Shown here: piece by piece, positions 44,345-56,300 of the stretch
How positions within the stretch are numbered: position 1 is the first letter of the stretch
How the letters are laid out: each line of letters begins with the position of its first letter
Source: Stenotrophomonas rhizophila
GTDB taxonomy: Bacteria > Pseudomonadota > Gammaproteobacteria > Xanthomonadales > Xanthomonadaceae
Assembly (NCBI RefSeq): GCF_020857975.1
Contig: NZ_JACWUO010000008.1
Coordinates: 1 to 64,000 of the forward strand
Length of the DNA stretch: 64,000 nucleotides
Direction: 5' to 3'
Program-made: the position numbers and the translations under genes
The notes under the pieces: generated by a model
Database searches by the model: none
What the model was told of the DNA's origin: nothing
Seen by the model: the letters and a program-made list of their open reading frames with translations, nothing else

Positions 44345-47300
44345 TCATTGCCGTGCCGCCGCGGCGCTGGACAGGCGGGCGCGCTGCTCGGCATTCAACT
44401 CGCCCATGCCCACCACCTGCACCACGCTGTCGGGGTCGTAGCGGTCATCGGCCTTGCTTGGCGCGACGCTGCTGGTCTGTTCGCCGAAGCCAAGCACCTG
44501 CACGCTGATGGTGGACGGCTGGGCCTGCTGGGTCTGCCGTTTGACCATGTCCTGGGCGGCCTGCACGGCGCTGTTGGCCGCCGCGCTGGCCGAGGTCAAG
44601 GCGCTGACGTTGACCGCGGCGATCAGCGGGATGCCGGTGGCCTTGCCCTGCACCTGGATGTTGTCGGCGTTGAGCACCTGCAGCGCGGCCAGGTTGACGT
44701 TGCCCGACACGCGGATACCGGCTTCGCCCGCATCGATGGTGCCCAGCGGCGCGATCAGGTCGATATCGCCCGGCGGTACTTCGGCGATCGGATTGAGGGT
44801 GGCGATGCCGGCACCGGTGTTGGGCGTGTTCGGCGACAGCGCGACGTTGCCGACGCTGTCGTAGACGCGACGCTGCGGGGTGTAGACCACCGTGGTCTTG
44901 CTGCCGCGGCCGGCGTTGATGTCGCCCTCGGCCGACCAGGCCAGGATGTCGCCGCCGAAGGTGGTGAAGACGCGGCTCTGGCCGAGCAGCAGGCTGCCGC
45001 GCGAGTAGATGTTGATGTCGCCCTCGCCCTGGGTCAGCACGCCGGAGCCGGCGCCGGGCAGGAAGCCGCCATCCACGCCCACCAGCGCGCGGCCGCCGGG
45101 TACCAGCAGGTGGATGTCGCCACCGAAATCGGTGTGGATGCCGGCGTCGTTGACGAGGTAGTAGCGCACCCCGGTGCTGGGACGCCCGGCGGCGATCCAC
45201 TCCGCTTCGGACAGGTAGGTCTGGCCCGGTTTCGGGCGGCGGGTGGCGGCCGTCTCGCTGACGCCTTCGTAGTACAGCGCACTGCTGAACATCGTCAGGT
45301 CGCCCTGGTAGGCGATCTCGCCGCCCTTGGCATCCTTGGCCGGCAGCAGCGTGGCGATCGCCTCGCGGCCGCGCAGGTAGCTGCCTTCGCGCGGCCCGTC
45401 GACCGCGGTGTACTCACGCCCGGCGGCCTTGAGTTCGGCGTAGTACACATTGCGCAGGAACGCGCTCTGCTGTTCGGTCGGCAACGCGGCGAAGAAGGCC
45501 TGTGCGTCCATGCTGGCGGCATCGAAGTGCAGGCCGCGGCCGTTGGCTCCGCCAAAACGGCCGGTCAGCCAGTTGACCAGGTGCAGCTGGCTTTCCTGCT
45601 TGAACTCACCGGCCAGGTCACGGCTGACAGCCGCGCCGCCGCTGGCCACCGCAGCCGCATGGGCCTGGTCCAGCGCCTGCTGCTGTTGCGCCAGGAACGC
45701 AGCAGCACCGGCCTCATCGCCGCCATAACCGAACTGCGCCTGCAGCCATTGCGCCAGTGACGTCGCGCCGCCATAGACACGCACGACCTTGCCGTCCTGC
45801 TCGCCCAGCGCGCGGTTGGGATCGGCCAGGTTGGCCGCATCCAGGTAGCGCGCGGCGAAGGCGTTCCAATCCGCGCCGTGACGGCCCAGGCCGGCCGCCA
45901 CCGCGATGCTGGCACCGCTGCCGCGATCGCCGGGCGTGATGCCGGCGACGGGCCCCAGGCTGCGCAGCTCACCCTTGTCGGCCATGTACATGTCGCGGCC
46001 GGCGCTGATGTCGAGCAGGCCGGGACCGGCGACGTAGAACGTGCTGAAACGGATATCCCGCCCGGCCTGCACCACCGACACATCGTCGGCACTGGTGTGC
46101 ACGACCAGGTTGCCGCGCGCGGTACCGATTTGAATCGCCGTGGGCTTGGGCTCGGCGGCAGGGTCGCCGCGATTGATGGTACCCATCCAACCCAGCGCCC
46201 CATCGGCGTTGCCATAGATGACGCCCACGTTGTCCAACGCCCCCAGCGGCGTGCCCGAGTTGACGATATCGCGGCCGGCGCGGATGGCGACCGCGCCACC
46301 GCCGTCATACCAGGTGCTGTCGGTAGTGATCACGATGCCGTTGGTGAGTTCGTCGTAGCGGGTGTCGACCACGCTGCCGGTGCGCAGCCCGACCAGATCC
46401 CCGTGGACGGCGTAGTAGCGCGACGGTGACTGGCCGACATGCACGTACCCCGACGCGGTGGGCGCGGTGAAGGCGAACAGCGGGTAGCGCTGCGCTGACC
46501 CGCTGGCGAAGACGCCGCTCAGCAGGACGCTCGGCGCCAATGCATCGGGGCTTACGTTGTGCAGGAACTGGCGGCCATACCAATTGGTGCCGGCCAGGCC
46601 GACGAAGCCGGGATTCCACGGATTGGGCAAGGCGGTCGGGTCGGCGCCGGAGGTGCCAAAGCCGGTGCCGTTGGCGTAGATCGAACCGGCGGCCAGCAGT
46701 TCCAGCTGGCCGGTGCCGACGGCCGCGAACCGCTCGTTCACCGGCGAAGGCGCCAGCACCACGCCAGCGACGAAGTCCTCGTTGTTGGTGCCGGCCGTTG
46801 TCGCGGTGCGCGCCTTGCCATAGTAGATGCTGCCACTGGTGGCCACCGCGCGCAGGATCGAGGGATACACATGGTTACCGTCGGTGGCCTGGCCATCGGT
46901 ACGGATGCCACCGTCGAGCATGGCCATGGTCGGGGTCAGGTTGCCACCGGCGGCGAACAGGTCCACGCCGGTGGACGGTGTCCACAGCGAGAACCAGCTC
47001 CAGCCACCATCGGCGTAGTGCACGCCATTGGCAGTGAACGGCGTACCGCCGTTGTACTGGCCGACCCGCCCCGGATCGGTGACGGTACCCAGCACCAGAT
47101 CGCCGCGCGCGTCCAGGCGTGCGCCGGCATCGCCGAGCACCAGCACCGGGCCACCGGCCGAGGTGGCCGCAGTGGCGGTGTACATGTCGTAGGGGCGCGA
47201 TTCCTTGGCATCCTGGCGTGCGCCGTAACGCAGCTCGACGCCACCCACATTGCCCGCCTGCAGGCGGAGCGCACCGCGCAGGTTGGTGAAGCTGCCGTTG

Positions 47301-50300
47301 AGTTCCAGCCGGTGTGCGTCGTTGGCGGTAATCACATTGGCCTCCGGCGCGGCGTTGCTGCCGGTGAACGAGCGCAACGCCGGGTCGGCGTTGAGGCCAC
47401 CGCCGATGCGGATGTCCAGGTCGCCGCCGCCGGTCTGGACCAGCTCGCCACTGGCGGTCATCCGCCCGGTGCTGGCCACGGCCAGATTCAGGCCGGCGCT
47501 GCGCGCCAGGTAGTGGCTGCCGTGGTCGCCACGGCCCTGCAGCATGCCGGCGTCGCCACCGCTTTCCAGCACCAGGTTGCCGCCGCCGAGCGTGCCGAAG
47601 CCGGTGAAGCCCACCAGCCGCGGCATGTTGACGAAGTTGTTGTAGTCGTTGGACCCGCCCGGCGCTGCCACATAGGTGCCGAAGTTGATCCACCAGGCCG
47701 TCGGGACGGCATCGGTGCCGGTTTCGACGCTGCCGCTGCCCTGGCGCCACAGCCAGTTGCCGACCGAGCCGGTCGGGGTCAGGCGCGCGGTCGCCAGGCC
47801 CAGCGTTTCGGTACGGATGCTGTTGGGCTTACGGCCCAGGCTGTCGCCGAGGATGTCGCCGCCGGCGCGCAGCAGCAGGTTGCCGCCCGCGTCGGGATAC
47901 CACGCCTGGTACAGGCTCTGACTGCCGCCGTCGACAAGATGCTCGAACGCGGCACCCTCATCACCGAGCACACTGTTGCCGATCGGGTTGAAAACATCGG
48001 GAACCATGACCGCACGCGGTTGGTTGTAGGCATCGCTGCCGCCCACAGCCAGGCTGGCCGACGGCGTGCCGGCGGTGTACACGCCGTACAGCGAGGTGGT
48101 GGCGATGTCGGCGCCGGCCACCAGGCGCAGGTCGCCGGTACCGGTACGCACCACGCTGGGCAGCTGTTCCCGGCCCGGCAGTTTCCTGAACTCGGTGTCC
48201 GGCGGAACGGCCGGCGCGTCGAGGGCGGCCAAGTCTCCATAACCATGATCGTTGAGGTTTGCCGGACCATCCCAGACCAGACCCCACAGCATCATCTCGG
48301 CGATCTGATCGTCGTTGAACGCGGCACCCGCAGTCGGCACAAAGCTCAGGAGGTAATCGCCGAAGAAGTCCCGCACCAACTGTTCGAACGCGGCGACGTC
48401 CCCCCACAGGTACGTCGCCGGCGAGCCGGAGCCGGGGATCTCGACCACCGCACCGCCCTGGCCATAATGCGGATCGGACAGGCGCAGGCTGCCGGTACCG
48501 GCCCGGTCCACGGTCAGGCGATCGGCAGCGGCCACGTCGGCGCCGGCCACCAGGCTGATGTCCCACGACTGCGAACCGGCGGCCAGCATCGGCGCCAGCG
48601 CCCAGACGCGGCCCTGGTTGCCATCGGCATCGGTGGGCCGCAGGTTCACCGTGGTGGCGTCGCCCGGCAGCTTGACCTCGGTGTCGCTGGGAATGAAGGC
48701 GCCCTTGGCCAGGCCCAGATCCGCGGCCAGGGTGACCAGATTGTTGAGCGGCGATGCCGGCAAGGCCACGCCGGCCGGCCAGGTCATCGCCGCGATGCGG
48801 GCGGCCAGCGGCAGGCGCAGGCCAGCCGACAGGCGCGCGCCCTGCGGCAGGGTCACCGCATCGGCCAGCACGGTGCCGGCCGCATACAGCAGCGCACCGT
48901 CGGCGTCATGGACCGCCGCGCCCAGCACGGTGCCCTTGGCCAGCGCCAATGGCAGCGCCAGGCTGGCCTCGGCCGGCAACAGGGTACCGGCGGCCATCTG
49001 CATGTCACCGATGGGCAGGGCGTAGTTGAGCACCTTGCCCGAGTTGAACACGGTGCCGGCGGCCAGCGTGACCAGGCCGCCATGCGGCACCACCACGTCG
49101 CTGCCGAACAGCTGCCGGCCGGCGGTGAGGTACCAGCCATTGTCATCGAAGGTGGTGCCCAGGCGGCTGCCGTCGAAGCCATCGCTGATGCTGCCGAACA
49201 CGTCCAGGTCGCCCTGCGCGCGCAGCACCAGCGCACCGGCCTCACCGGAGCCGCGCGCGCTGCTGCGCTGGCTGCCGGGGTTGAGGCTGGCGTAACGGTG
49301 CGCGGACAGGTCCAGGTCGCCATCCACGTGCAGGTTGCCGTCCGCATTCAGCGCCAGGTCGGCCACCACTTCCACCCCCGGGCGCAGGTGGAACGCATCG
49401 CCGTAGCGGCGCAGGCCAGCCAGGCGGTTGTCGACCAGCGCGCTGTTGGCCAGTGCGGCATCGATGAAGGTGATGCTCCGCGTGTGCAGGCGGTCCAGGT
49501 ATGCCTGGTCGATGACCTGGTAGCTTTCACCGTCCGTACTGGCCTCGGTACCTGGCGCGGCGGTGTTGTCGGTGATGAAGGCATTGAGCTGGATCGTCCT
49601 GGCGCCGTCGATGGTGATTGGGCCACCGGCCTGGATCGCCACGTCATCGCCACCCACGCGCGGCGCGTTCAGTGCCACCGTGCCGACGTTCCTGCTGCTG
49701 CCGGCCACGCGCAGGTCCATGCGTGCGCCGCTGGCGATGGACAAGGTGCCGCTGCCCGAATCGATCTCGATGCTGGCGCGGTTGGGTGCATCGATCGCCA
49801 CACCGTAGCTGTCGCGGCGCAGCACGCTCGCGCTGGCATCCAGCACGGCCGCGCTGCCCAAGGCGACCCCGTTGCGCGCGGCCAGACGGATGCTGCCGGC
49901 CTGTTCGCCACTGGCGTCGATGGTGCCGTTGACCATGAGCTGGCCGTTGTCCAGCGCGATGTTCACCTCACGCGCCACCACTTCGTCGCCCAGCGCCAGG
50001 TCGCCCTGGCCGATGCGGAAGCTGCGCCCGCCGGTGACGCCGTCACGGGTCAGGCGCGTGTTGAGCGCACTGAAGTCGTTGATGGCCTGGCCGTGCAGGT
50101 CGATGCGGCCTGCGGCGTAGGGCACCTCGGTGCCGCCGGCGTCGTAGTGCCCGCTGCTGCTGCCCAGCAGCTGGCCGGCCAGGTCGATGCTGCCTGCCGC
50201 GGCGTGCGCGGTGAAGGTGCCGGCACGGTTGTTCTGCGCGGCCAGGTTGATCTTCGCGCCGCTGTCCTGGCGCACGTCGCCCTGCCGGCTGTCGATCAGC

Positions 50301-53300
50301 ACGTCGCCGCCCCAGCTGTACTTGGCGGTGTCGAAGAAGTCGATGCGGCGGCCGCCCAGGTCCAGCTGCGCGCCATCGGCCAGGCGTACCTCGCCCTGCG
50401 CAGCCAGACCGAGCTTGCCGCTGGGCAGCAATACGGTGGTATCCAGCAGCAGGTTGCCGCTACGGCTGTCCAGCGCGATTTCAGCGCCGAGCGCGGCGGC
50501 CAGGGTGGCGTTGTCGGGCGTGGCGGCGGCGCTATTGCCGGTCACATGCAGGTTGCCGCCCGCAGTGATGGTGTTGACCGACCCGGCGGCGCCGGTCAGC
50601 AGCGGGGTGCTGATGAACAGTTCGCCGCCGCTACGGGCGTAGGTCTTGGTATCTGCGTTCCAGGCACCCTGGGTCTCGAAGACGCTCAGGCTGCCCTTCT
50701 GGTTGGCGGTTACCCGGCCGCTGGCATTGAGGTGCACGCCGGCAAAGCCCAGCGCCAGGCGATCCTGCGCGCGCACGGTATCGGGCTGGGTGCGCGGGCC
50801 ATAGCCGAACACGATATCGCGGGCATCCACCACCAGCTGGCCGTGACCGGTGCCGGGGCCATCGGCGACGATGCTGCCGGCCGGTGCAAGCGCGCCGCTC
50901 CAGATCAGGGTGTCGGTATGGATGCGGGCCACGGCATCGGCGTCGCCATGCCCGTAGATCGCCGGCGTGCCCAGTACCAGCTGCTGCAACGCCGACTTGC
51001 CGGTGACCGCATCATAGGTGGACAGCGATACATCGCCATAGAAGTTGACCGATTCGCGGGCGGTCAACGACAGCGCTTCCAGCGCCGGCGCACCGACGCT
51101 GGTGTCGCCCAGCAACAGTCGGCCGAGCACGTCCTGGTTGAGCGTCATGCCGGCCGGCAACGTGCCGCGCGCGGTGGCCTCTGCGATCGACGCCGCACTG
51201 CCGACGTTGATGCCGCCCACGGCCAGGGACAGGTTGCGGGTGCCGTAGCGCACCGCATCGCCGAGCACGAAGCGGTTGTCGGTGGCGGTGGCGATGGTGC
51301 CTTCGGAGTACAGGCGGGTGGTGCCCGCGCAGCCGGTGGTGATCGCGCACGCGCCGATCTCGATCGTGCCGGCGCCGTTGCCCTGGCTGTCGGGCGCTTC
51401 CGGCGCCAGCAGGTTGATCTGGCCGTTGGACACCGCCAGCAGGGCGTTGCGGCCCGGCGCATAGATGTAGCCCTGGGTGGCGTCGTATGCAGCGGCGCCC
51501 TGGCCCAGGGTGTTGATGCCCGCGCCCTGCTCCAGGGTGATGCCGCCGGCCTGGCGGCCGGTCATCAGGAACACGTCGGCGGCCTGCAACTGCGCCCCGG
51601 CACGCAACACGATGCTGTTGCTGCCCGCGCTGCCGTCGATGGTGATCACGTTGGCCGACTGCAGCGAGCCGGTGGTGGGGTTGCTGTAGGTGCTGCGCAG
51701 GCGCCCACCGATTTCCAGGCGCGCCGCGCCGATGCGGTTCAGCTCGCTGGCATGCACGGAGATACCGGCGAAGTCCTCGGTTGGCTGGCTGCCGTCGGCC
51801 AGGATCTCGTAATCGGCGGCGTTGAGCAGGCGCGCCACCGAACCGGTACCGGCCGCGCCGGGTGCATCCAGCACCGAGGCGTTGAACTGCAGCGACGGCA
51901 ACTCCAGCGAACCGGCCAGGCTGGGGTTGGTCACCATGAAGTTGACCGCCTTGGCGTCACGCTCCAGCAGCGGGCGTGGTGCACCTTCGCGCGCGGCCTG
52001 CTGCAGCGCGAAGTTGGCGTAGCTGGTTTCGTTGTACTGCGAGTACGTACGCAGGGTGTCGGCGGCCGTCACCAGCCACTGCGTAGGCAGCACATCGCTG
52101 CTGCCGGTGTTGGCAACGCCCTGGCGCGCCGAGGTGCTCCACGAACCGTTGCGCATCGCCTGGGTGGTGCCGAACGAGGCCGCGCTGCCGGCAAGGCCGT
52201 TGCGTTCCACCCGGAACGCGCCCGGCAGCAGCGCATAGTTGGAGGGCAGCAGCGTATAGGTGCCGGCCGGCAGCCCGGGAATGCCGGCGCCGATAGTGAT
52301 CTGCTGGCCGATGGCCGGATCGCCGGCGCCGTGTTCGGCGCCGATCGGCGCCTGCCCGGCCTGCACGCCCGGCACGATGGCATACACCGGGTTGGTGGAC
52401 AGGCCCGGCAGGGTGAAGCCGTCGCGGCCCATCTGCACCAGCGGGTTCAGGCGGGCATCGGTGGACCCGCCGCGGCCGGACAGGAAGGCCGCACCGGTCA
52501 GCTCGCCGCCACCGGACAGGTCCAGCACCGCACCGGGCTGGGCGTTCACCGCATGCGAGCGGAACTCCACCTTCGGTTCGCCGCCGACGCCCTGGTAGTC
52601 CACGTCCACGCCATCGTAGTTGTAGACCAGGCCATCCACGGTGCCGCCGTAGGGCATGACCAGACCATTGGCGCTGACCGAGGTGACACTGCCGGGCAGC
52701 AGGTTGACCACGCCGGTGTAACCGCTGCCGTCGGCGCGGCCCAGGGTGATGCTGCCCAGCGGCGCGCGCAGCACGCCGCCCTGGTTGATGGTGGCCGCAG
52801 CGAAGCTCATGGCGCCGAATACGCTGTACGGCTGCGCAGGCAGCGCGCTGCCGATGCGCTGGATATCCAGCACGCGGTCCGGGTCCAGCCCGATGCTCGG
52901 TGCGCCCCACTCGTTCAGCGTGTTGCGCAGGCCTACCGTGACGTTGCCGCTGCCGTAGATCTGCGCGGCCGCCAGGGTGGTGTCGCCGGGGGAGTACAGA
53001 TCGGCCGCGCGCAGGCGCAGGTCGCCCTGGCTTTCGATGCGCACCGTGCCGAACGCATCGCGTTCGACCAGCAGCGGGTTGTCCGCGTTCTGCACGATCT
53101 CGCCGCGTGCACCGAAGCCGACCGCACCAACCAGGTCGACCAGGCTGCCGGCAAGGGTGATCGACGCATCGTCGGCGAGCGCCGCCACGCCTTTGGATCC
53201 CGCCGCCGGGCCGGTGTTGCTCGAGCCGGTGATCGGGTTGGGCATGATGGTGTTATCAGGCTGGCGGCGGGCCGTGCCGGCCAGGCGCAGGTATGGCGCG

Positions 53301-56300
53301 GCCAGCTGCACCTGGCTGTCGCGCGCGGCGTCGGTTGCCAGGCCCAGCGAACTGGCGGTCAGGTACAGCGCCTGGCCCATGCGCAGGTCCACGCTGCCAT
53401 CGAAATCGAGCAGGCCATTGACGTACAACGAGGCGGTATCGAAACCACCGGCGGTGATGGCATCCACGCCGTAGCGGGCCTTGCCGTAGGCCAGGGTCGG
53501 GTCCAACTCACCGGCGACCACGTCCGCGCCCAGGCCGCTGCCACTGTAGTGCTGTTCAATCACCAGCTCGCGCGGGACGCGCACGCCATCGTCCACCTCG
53601 GCGCCCTTGCCGCTCCAGCGGTCGACCTGGCCATAGATCGGCGTTTCCAGGTTCAGCGCCAGCGTGCCACCGCGCGCGCCGCTGCCGCCGGCGACGGCAC
53701 GCAGGCTGCCGTCGACGAACAGGCCATTGCTGGCGCTCAACGCGATCACGCCGCCATGGCTGGCCACGTTGGTCTGCCCGAGACCGGGCAGGTCGAGCGT
53801 GGCCTGCGCGCCGGAGGCATCCAGGCGCGCGCCCTCGCGCACCACCACGAACGCATCGATGGCATTGATGTCGCGCGATGCCAGATCGTGTCGCGCGCCG
53901 ATTTCAATCGTGCCGCCATCCAGCACCTGGCCATGCCGGCCGCCCTTTTCATCCAGCGCGGTATGGGCCGTGCCGGACACATCCAGCACGGCCTGCTCAC
54001 CGATCCAGATCGAGCGCGCGTTCGGCAGGCCGTTGGGGCGGTTGAGCAGGTTGCCTTCGCCGAGGTCGCCGCCGAGTACCGTGATGCGTCCGCCGCGTGC
54101 CTGCAGGGCACCGTCGAGGGTGATCTGGGCGTTGCCGGTCAGGCTGATGGCCTGGCCGGGATCGACGTTGATCCGGCTGTTCGCGCCGATCTCCAGATCG
54201 GCCGCGTTCTGCGCCGTTCCGGCGGTCAATGACAGTCCGGCGCCCTTGCGCAGGGTGACGTCGCCGCTTTTCTGATCGTCCTGTTGCAGCGCCGGCAGCC
54301 ACGCCGACAGCGCACCGTCGGGATCGGCACCGGTCGCCAGCGCGCGCGCGGCAGCGAGGTCGACCTGCAGCAGCGGCATCGCCACATCCAGGTGCGTGCC
54401 TTCCACTACCGTTACGCCATCGCGGCCGACCACGTTGTACTGCTTGAAGCCGCTCTGGAACAGGCCGGTATCCAGCGCCAGGAACGACTGTACGGGGACC
54501 TCGCGCTGCCACACCGTGCCGACCGGCAGGCGGGTGCCGGCCGGCACGGTGACTGCGGCGCTGGCCACGGTGCCTGCGACGTAACGGGACGTCTGCGGGG
54601 GGATCGGCAGCCCCGACGGGAACACCGCGGCTGGCAGCACATAGCCGGCCGGAAGGTCGGAGATGGTCCACAGGGTGGTGCCGGCCGGCAGGATCTCGCC
54701 GGGGCCCTTGGACGGCCCGTTGTCGGCCAGCTGCACGGCGACCGGCAACACCCACGGTGCCCGGGTGGTGACCGGCTTGGTGCTGCTGACGTCGGGGCGG
54801 ACCGTGGCCGGCATCGGTTTGCCGCCGGCCACGTGAGTGACGGTGATGGAGAAGCTCAGCGGAATCACGTCGCCGGGCTGGATGGTGACGTCGGCTGCCA
54901 GACGTACCGGCAGCGTGTTGGCCTGGCCGGCGGCCAGGTGCTCGATCGCATCGGGCACGTCGCCGCCGATGCTGACCAGTGTGCCGTTCTCGATGTTGAG
55001 GGTGCCGCCGCCCTTGACGCCGTAGGCGCGTACGCTGCCATCCAGCGACAGCACGCCGCTGCCCATGTTCTGCCCGGCGGCCAGGGTGACGCTGCCGCCC
55101 TCGCCGCCGGCCACGTCGCCATCGGCGCCCATCGCCGCGCCCGAGGAAACGTCGATCACGCTGCCTTTGCCCAGGGTCACGTTGCCGGTGCTGCGCAGTG
55201 CAACGCTGCCACCGTCGACGAACGGCAACCCGGCGATGAGCGCCGGATCCTGCCATTGGTTGGTCCACAGGCCGCGCGTATCGAGGGTGACGTCATCGCC
55301 GACCAGCACCTGGTGCAGCAAGGTGTCGCCGGGGCGCGCACTGATCGGCAGGTCCTGCCACTGGACGCCACCGGTGGTGTGCTGCACGACCATGTCGCCC
55401 AGTGCGATGCTGCCGCCACGTGCGCGCAGATCGGCGTCGATGCGCACGTCGCTGGCATGCAGGGCGATCGTGCCGCCCGGCGCAACTTCCAGCGCCTGGT
55501 TCACATCGATGCCGGCGTGCGCGTATACCTCCACGCCACCGAAGCGCTGCGCGTTGAGCCAGGCCGCGTCCAGGCCGATCCCGCCGCTACCGGAGGCGCT
55601 GGCGGGATCGCCTCCGATGGAGACACGCTCGGCCAGGGCGCCGGGGCTGAAGCGCTGCTGGCCGCTGTCCTTGTCGTAGAACGGCTGGTAGCTGCCGACC
55701 ACCAGCTGGCCCTGGCGGGCGACGCTGGTCTGCCCCTGCTGGTAGCCATCCAGTGCGGCATCGCGGGCGCGTTGCTGGCGGTCGCCCTGGAAGGTGGTCG
55801 TTGCCACTTCGCCCTGCAGCTGCGCCTGTCCGGTGGCGACGATCAGCCGGCCGGCGTCGCGGCCCACGGTGTAGCCGTTCTCCAGCCTGCGCTGCGGGGC
55901 GATCAGCGGGTTGTAGTAGAACTCGGTATTGCCCCAGCGCGCGTGGGTATCTTCAAACCCGCGGTACAGGCCGCTGTAGCGCAGATCGCCCGGTGCGGTG
56001 GAGGCGTTGTACAGCTTGCCGTCCGCACCTTTGAGATGGGTCAGGTTGACGTAGCCGGTCTGCACATCCAGTGCGCCGCCGGACAGATTGATGCTGGAGC
56101 CGCGCTGGGTGACCAGGTTGCCGCCGCTGAACTGCACCGTGCCGCCCTGCGCCGACCACTCGCCGATGCCATGGCCGGTCACGCCCAGGTAACCACCCAC
56201 TTCCAGCAGGCCGCCGGCGGTATACCAGCGGTCGGCCTCATAGCCGTTGGTGCCGGCCGGCACCAGCACCAGATCGCGCCGGTCCAGCCAGATGTTCCGG

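Noticed and set aside
44345..45200. CdiA-like toxin domain at the haemagglutinin C-terminus
   Set aside because: No VENN-type motif, no toxin-like cap and no small immunity gene follows; the end matches the DUF3739-type tail instead.
42614..45760. 1048-codon plus-strand open frame across the TpsB and haemagglutinin junction
   Set aside because: It spans two well-supported minus-strand genes and has the low-information composition of an antisense shadow.
46559..54232. 2557-codon plus-strand open frame opposite the haemagglutinin gene
   Set aside because: Mirror of the Gly/Ala-rich repeats in high-GC DNA. The minus frame has a signal peptide, TPS domain and family C-terminus; the plus frame is His/Gln/Arg/Gly-rich with no motif.
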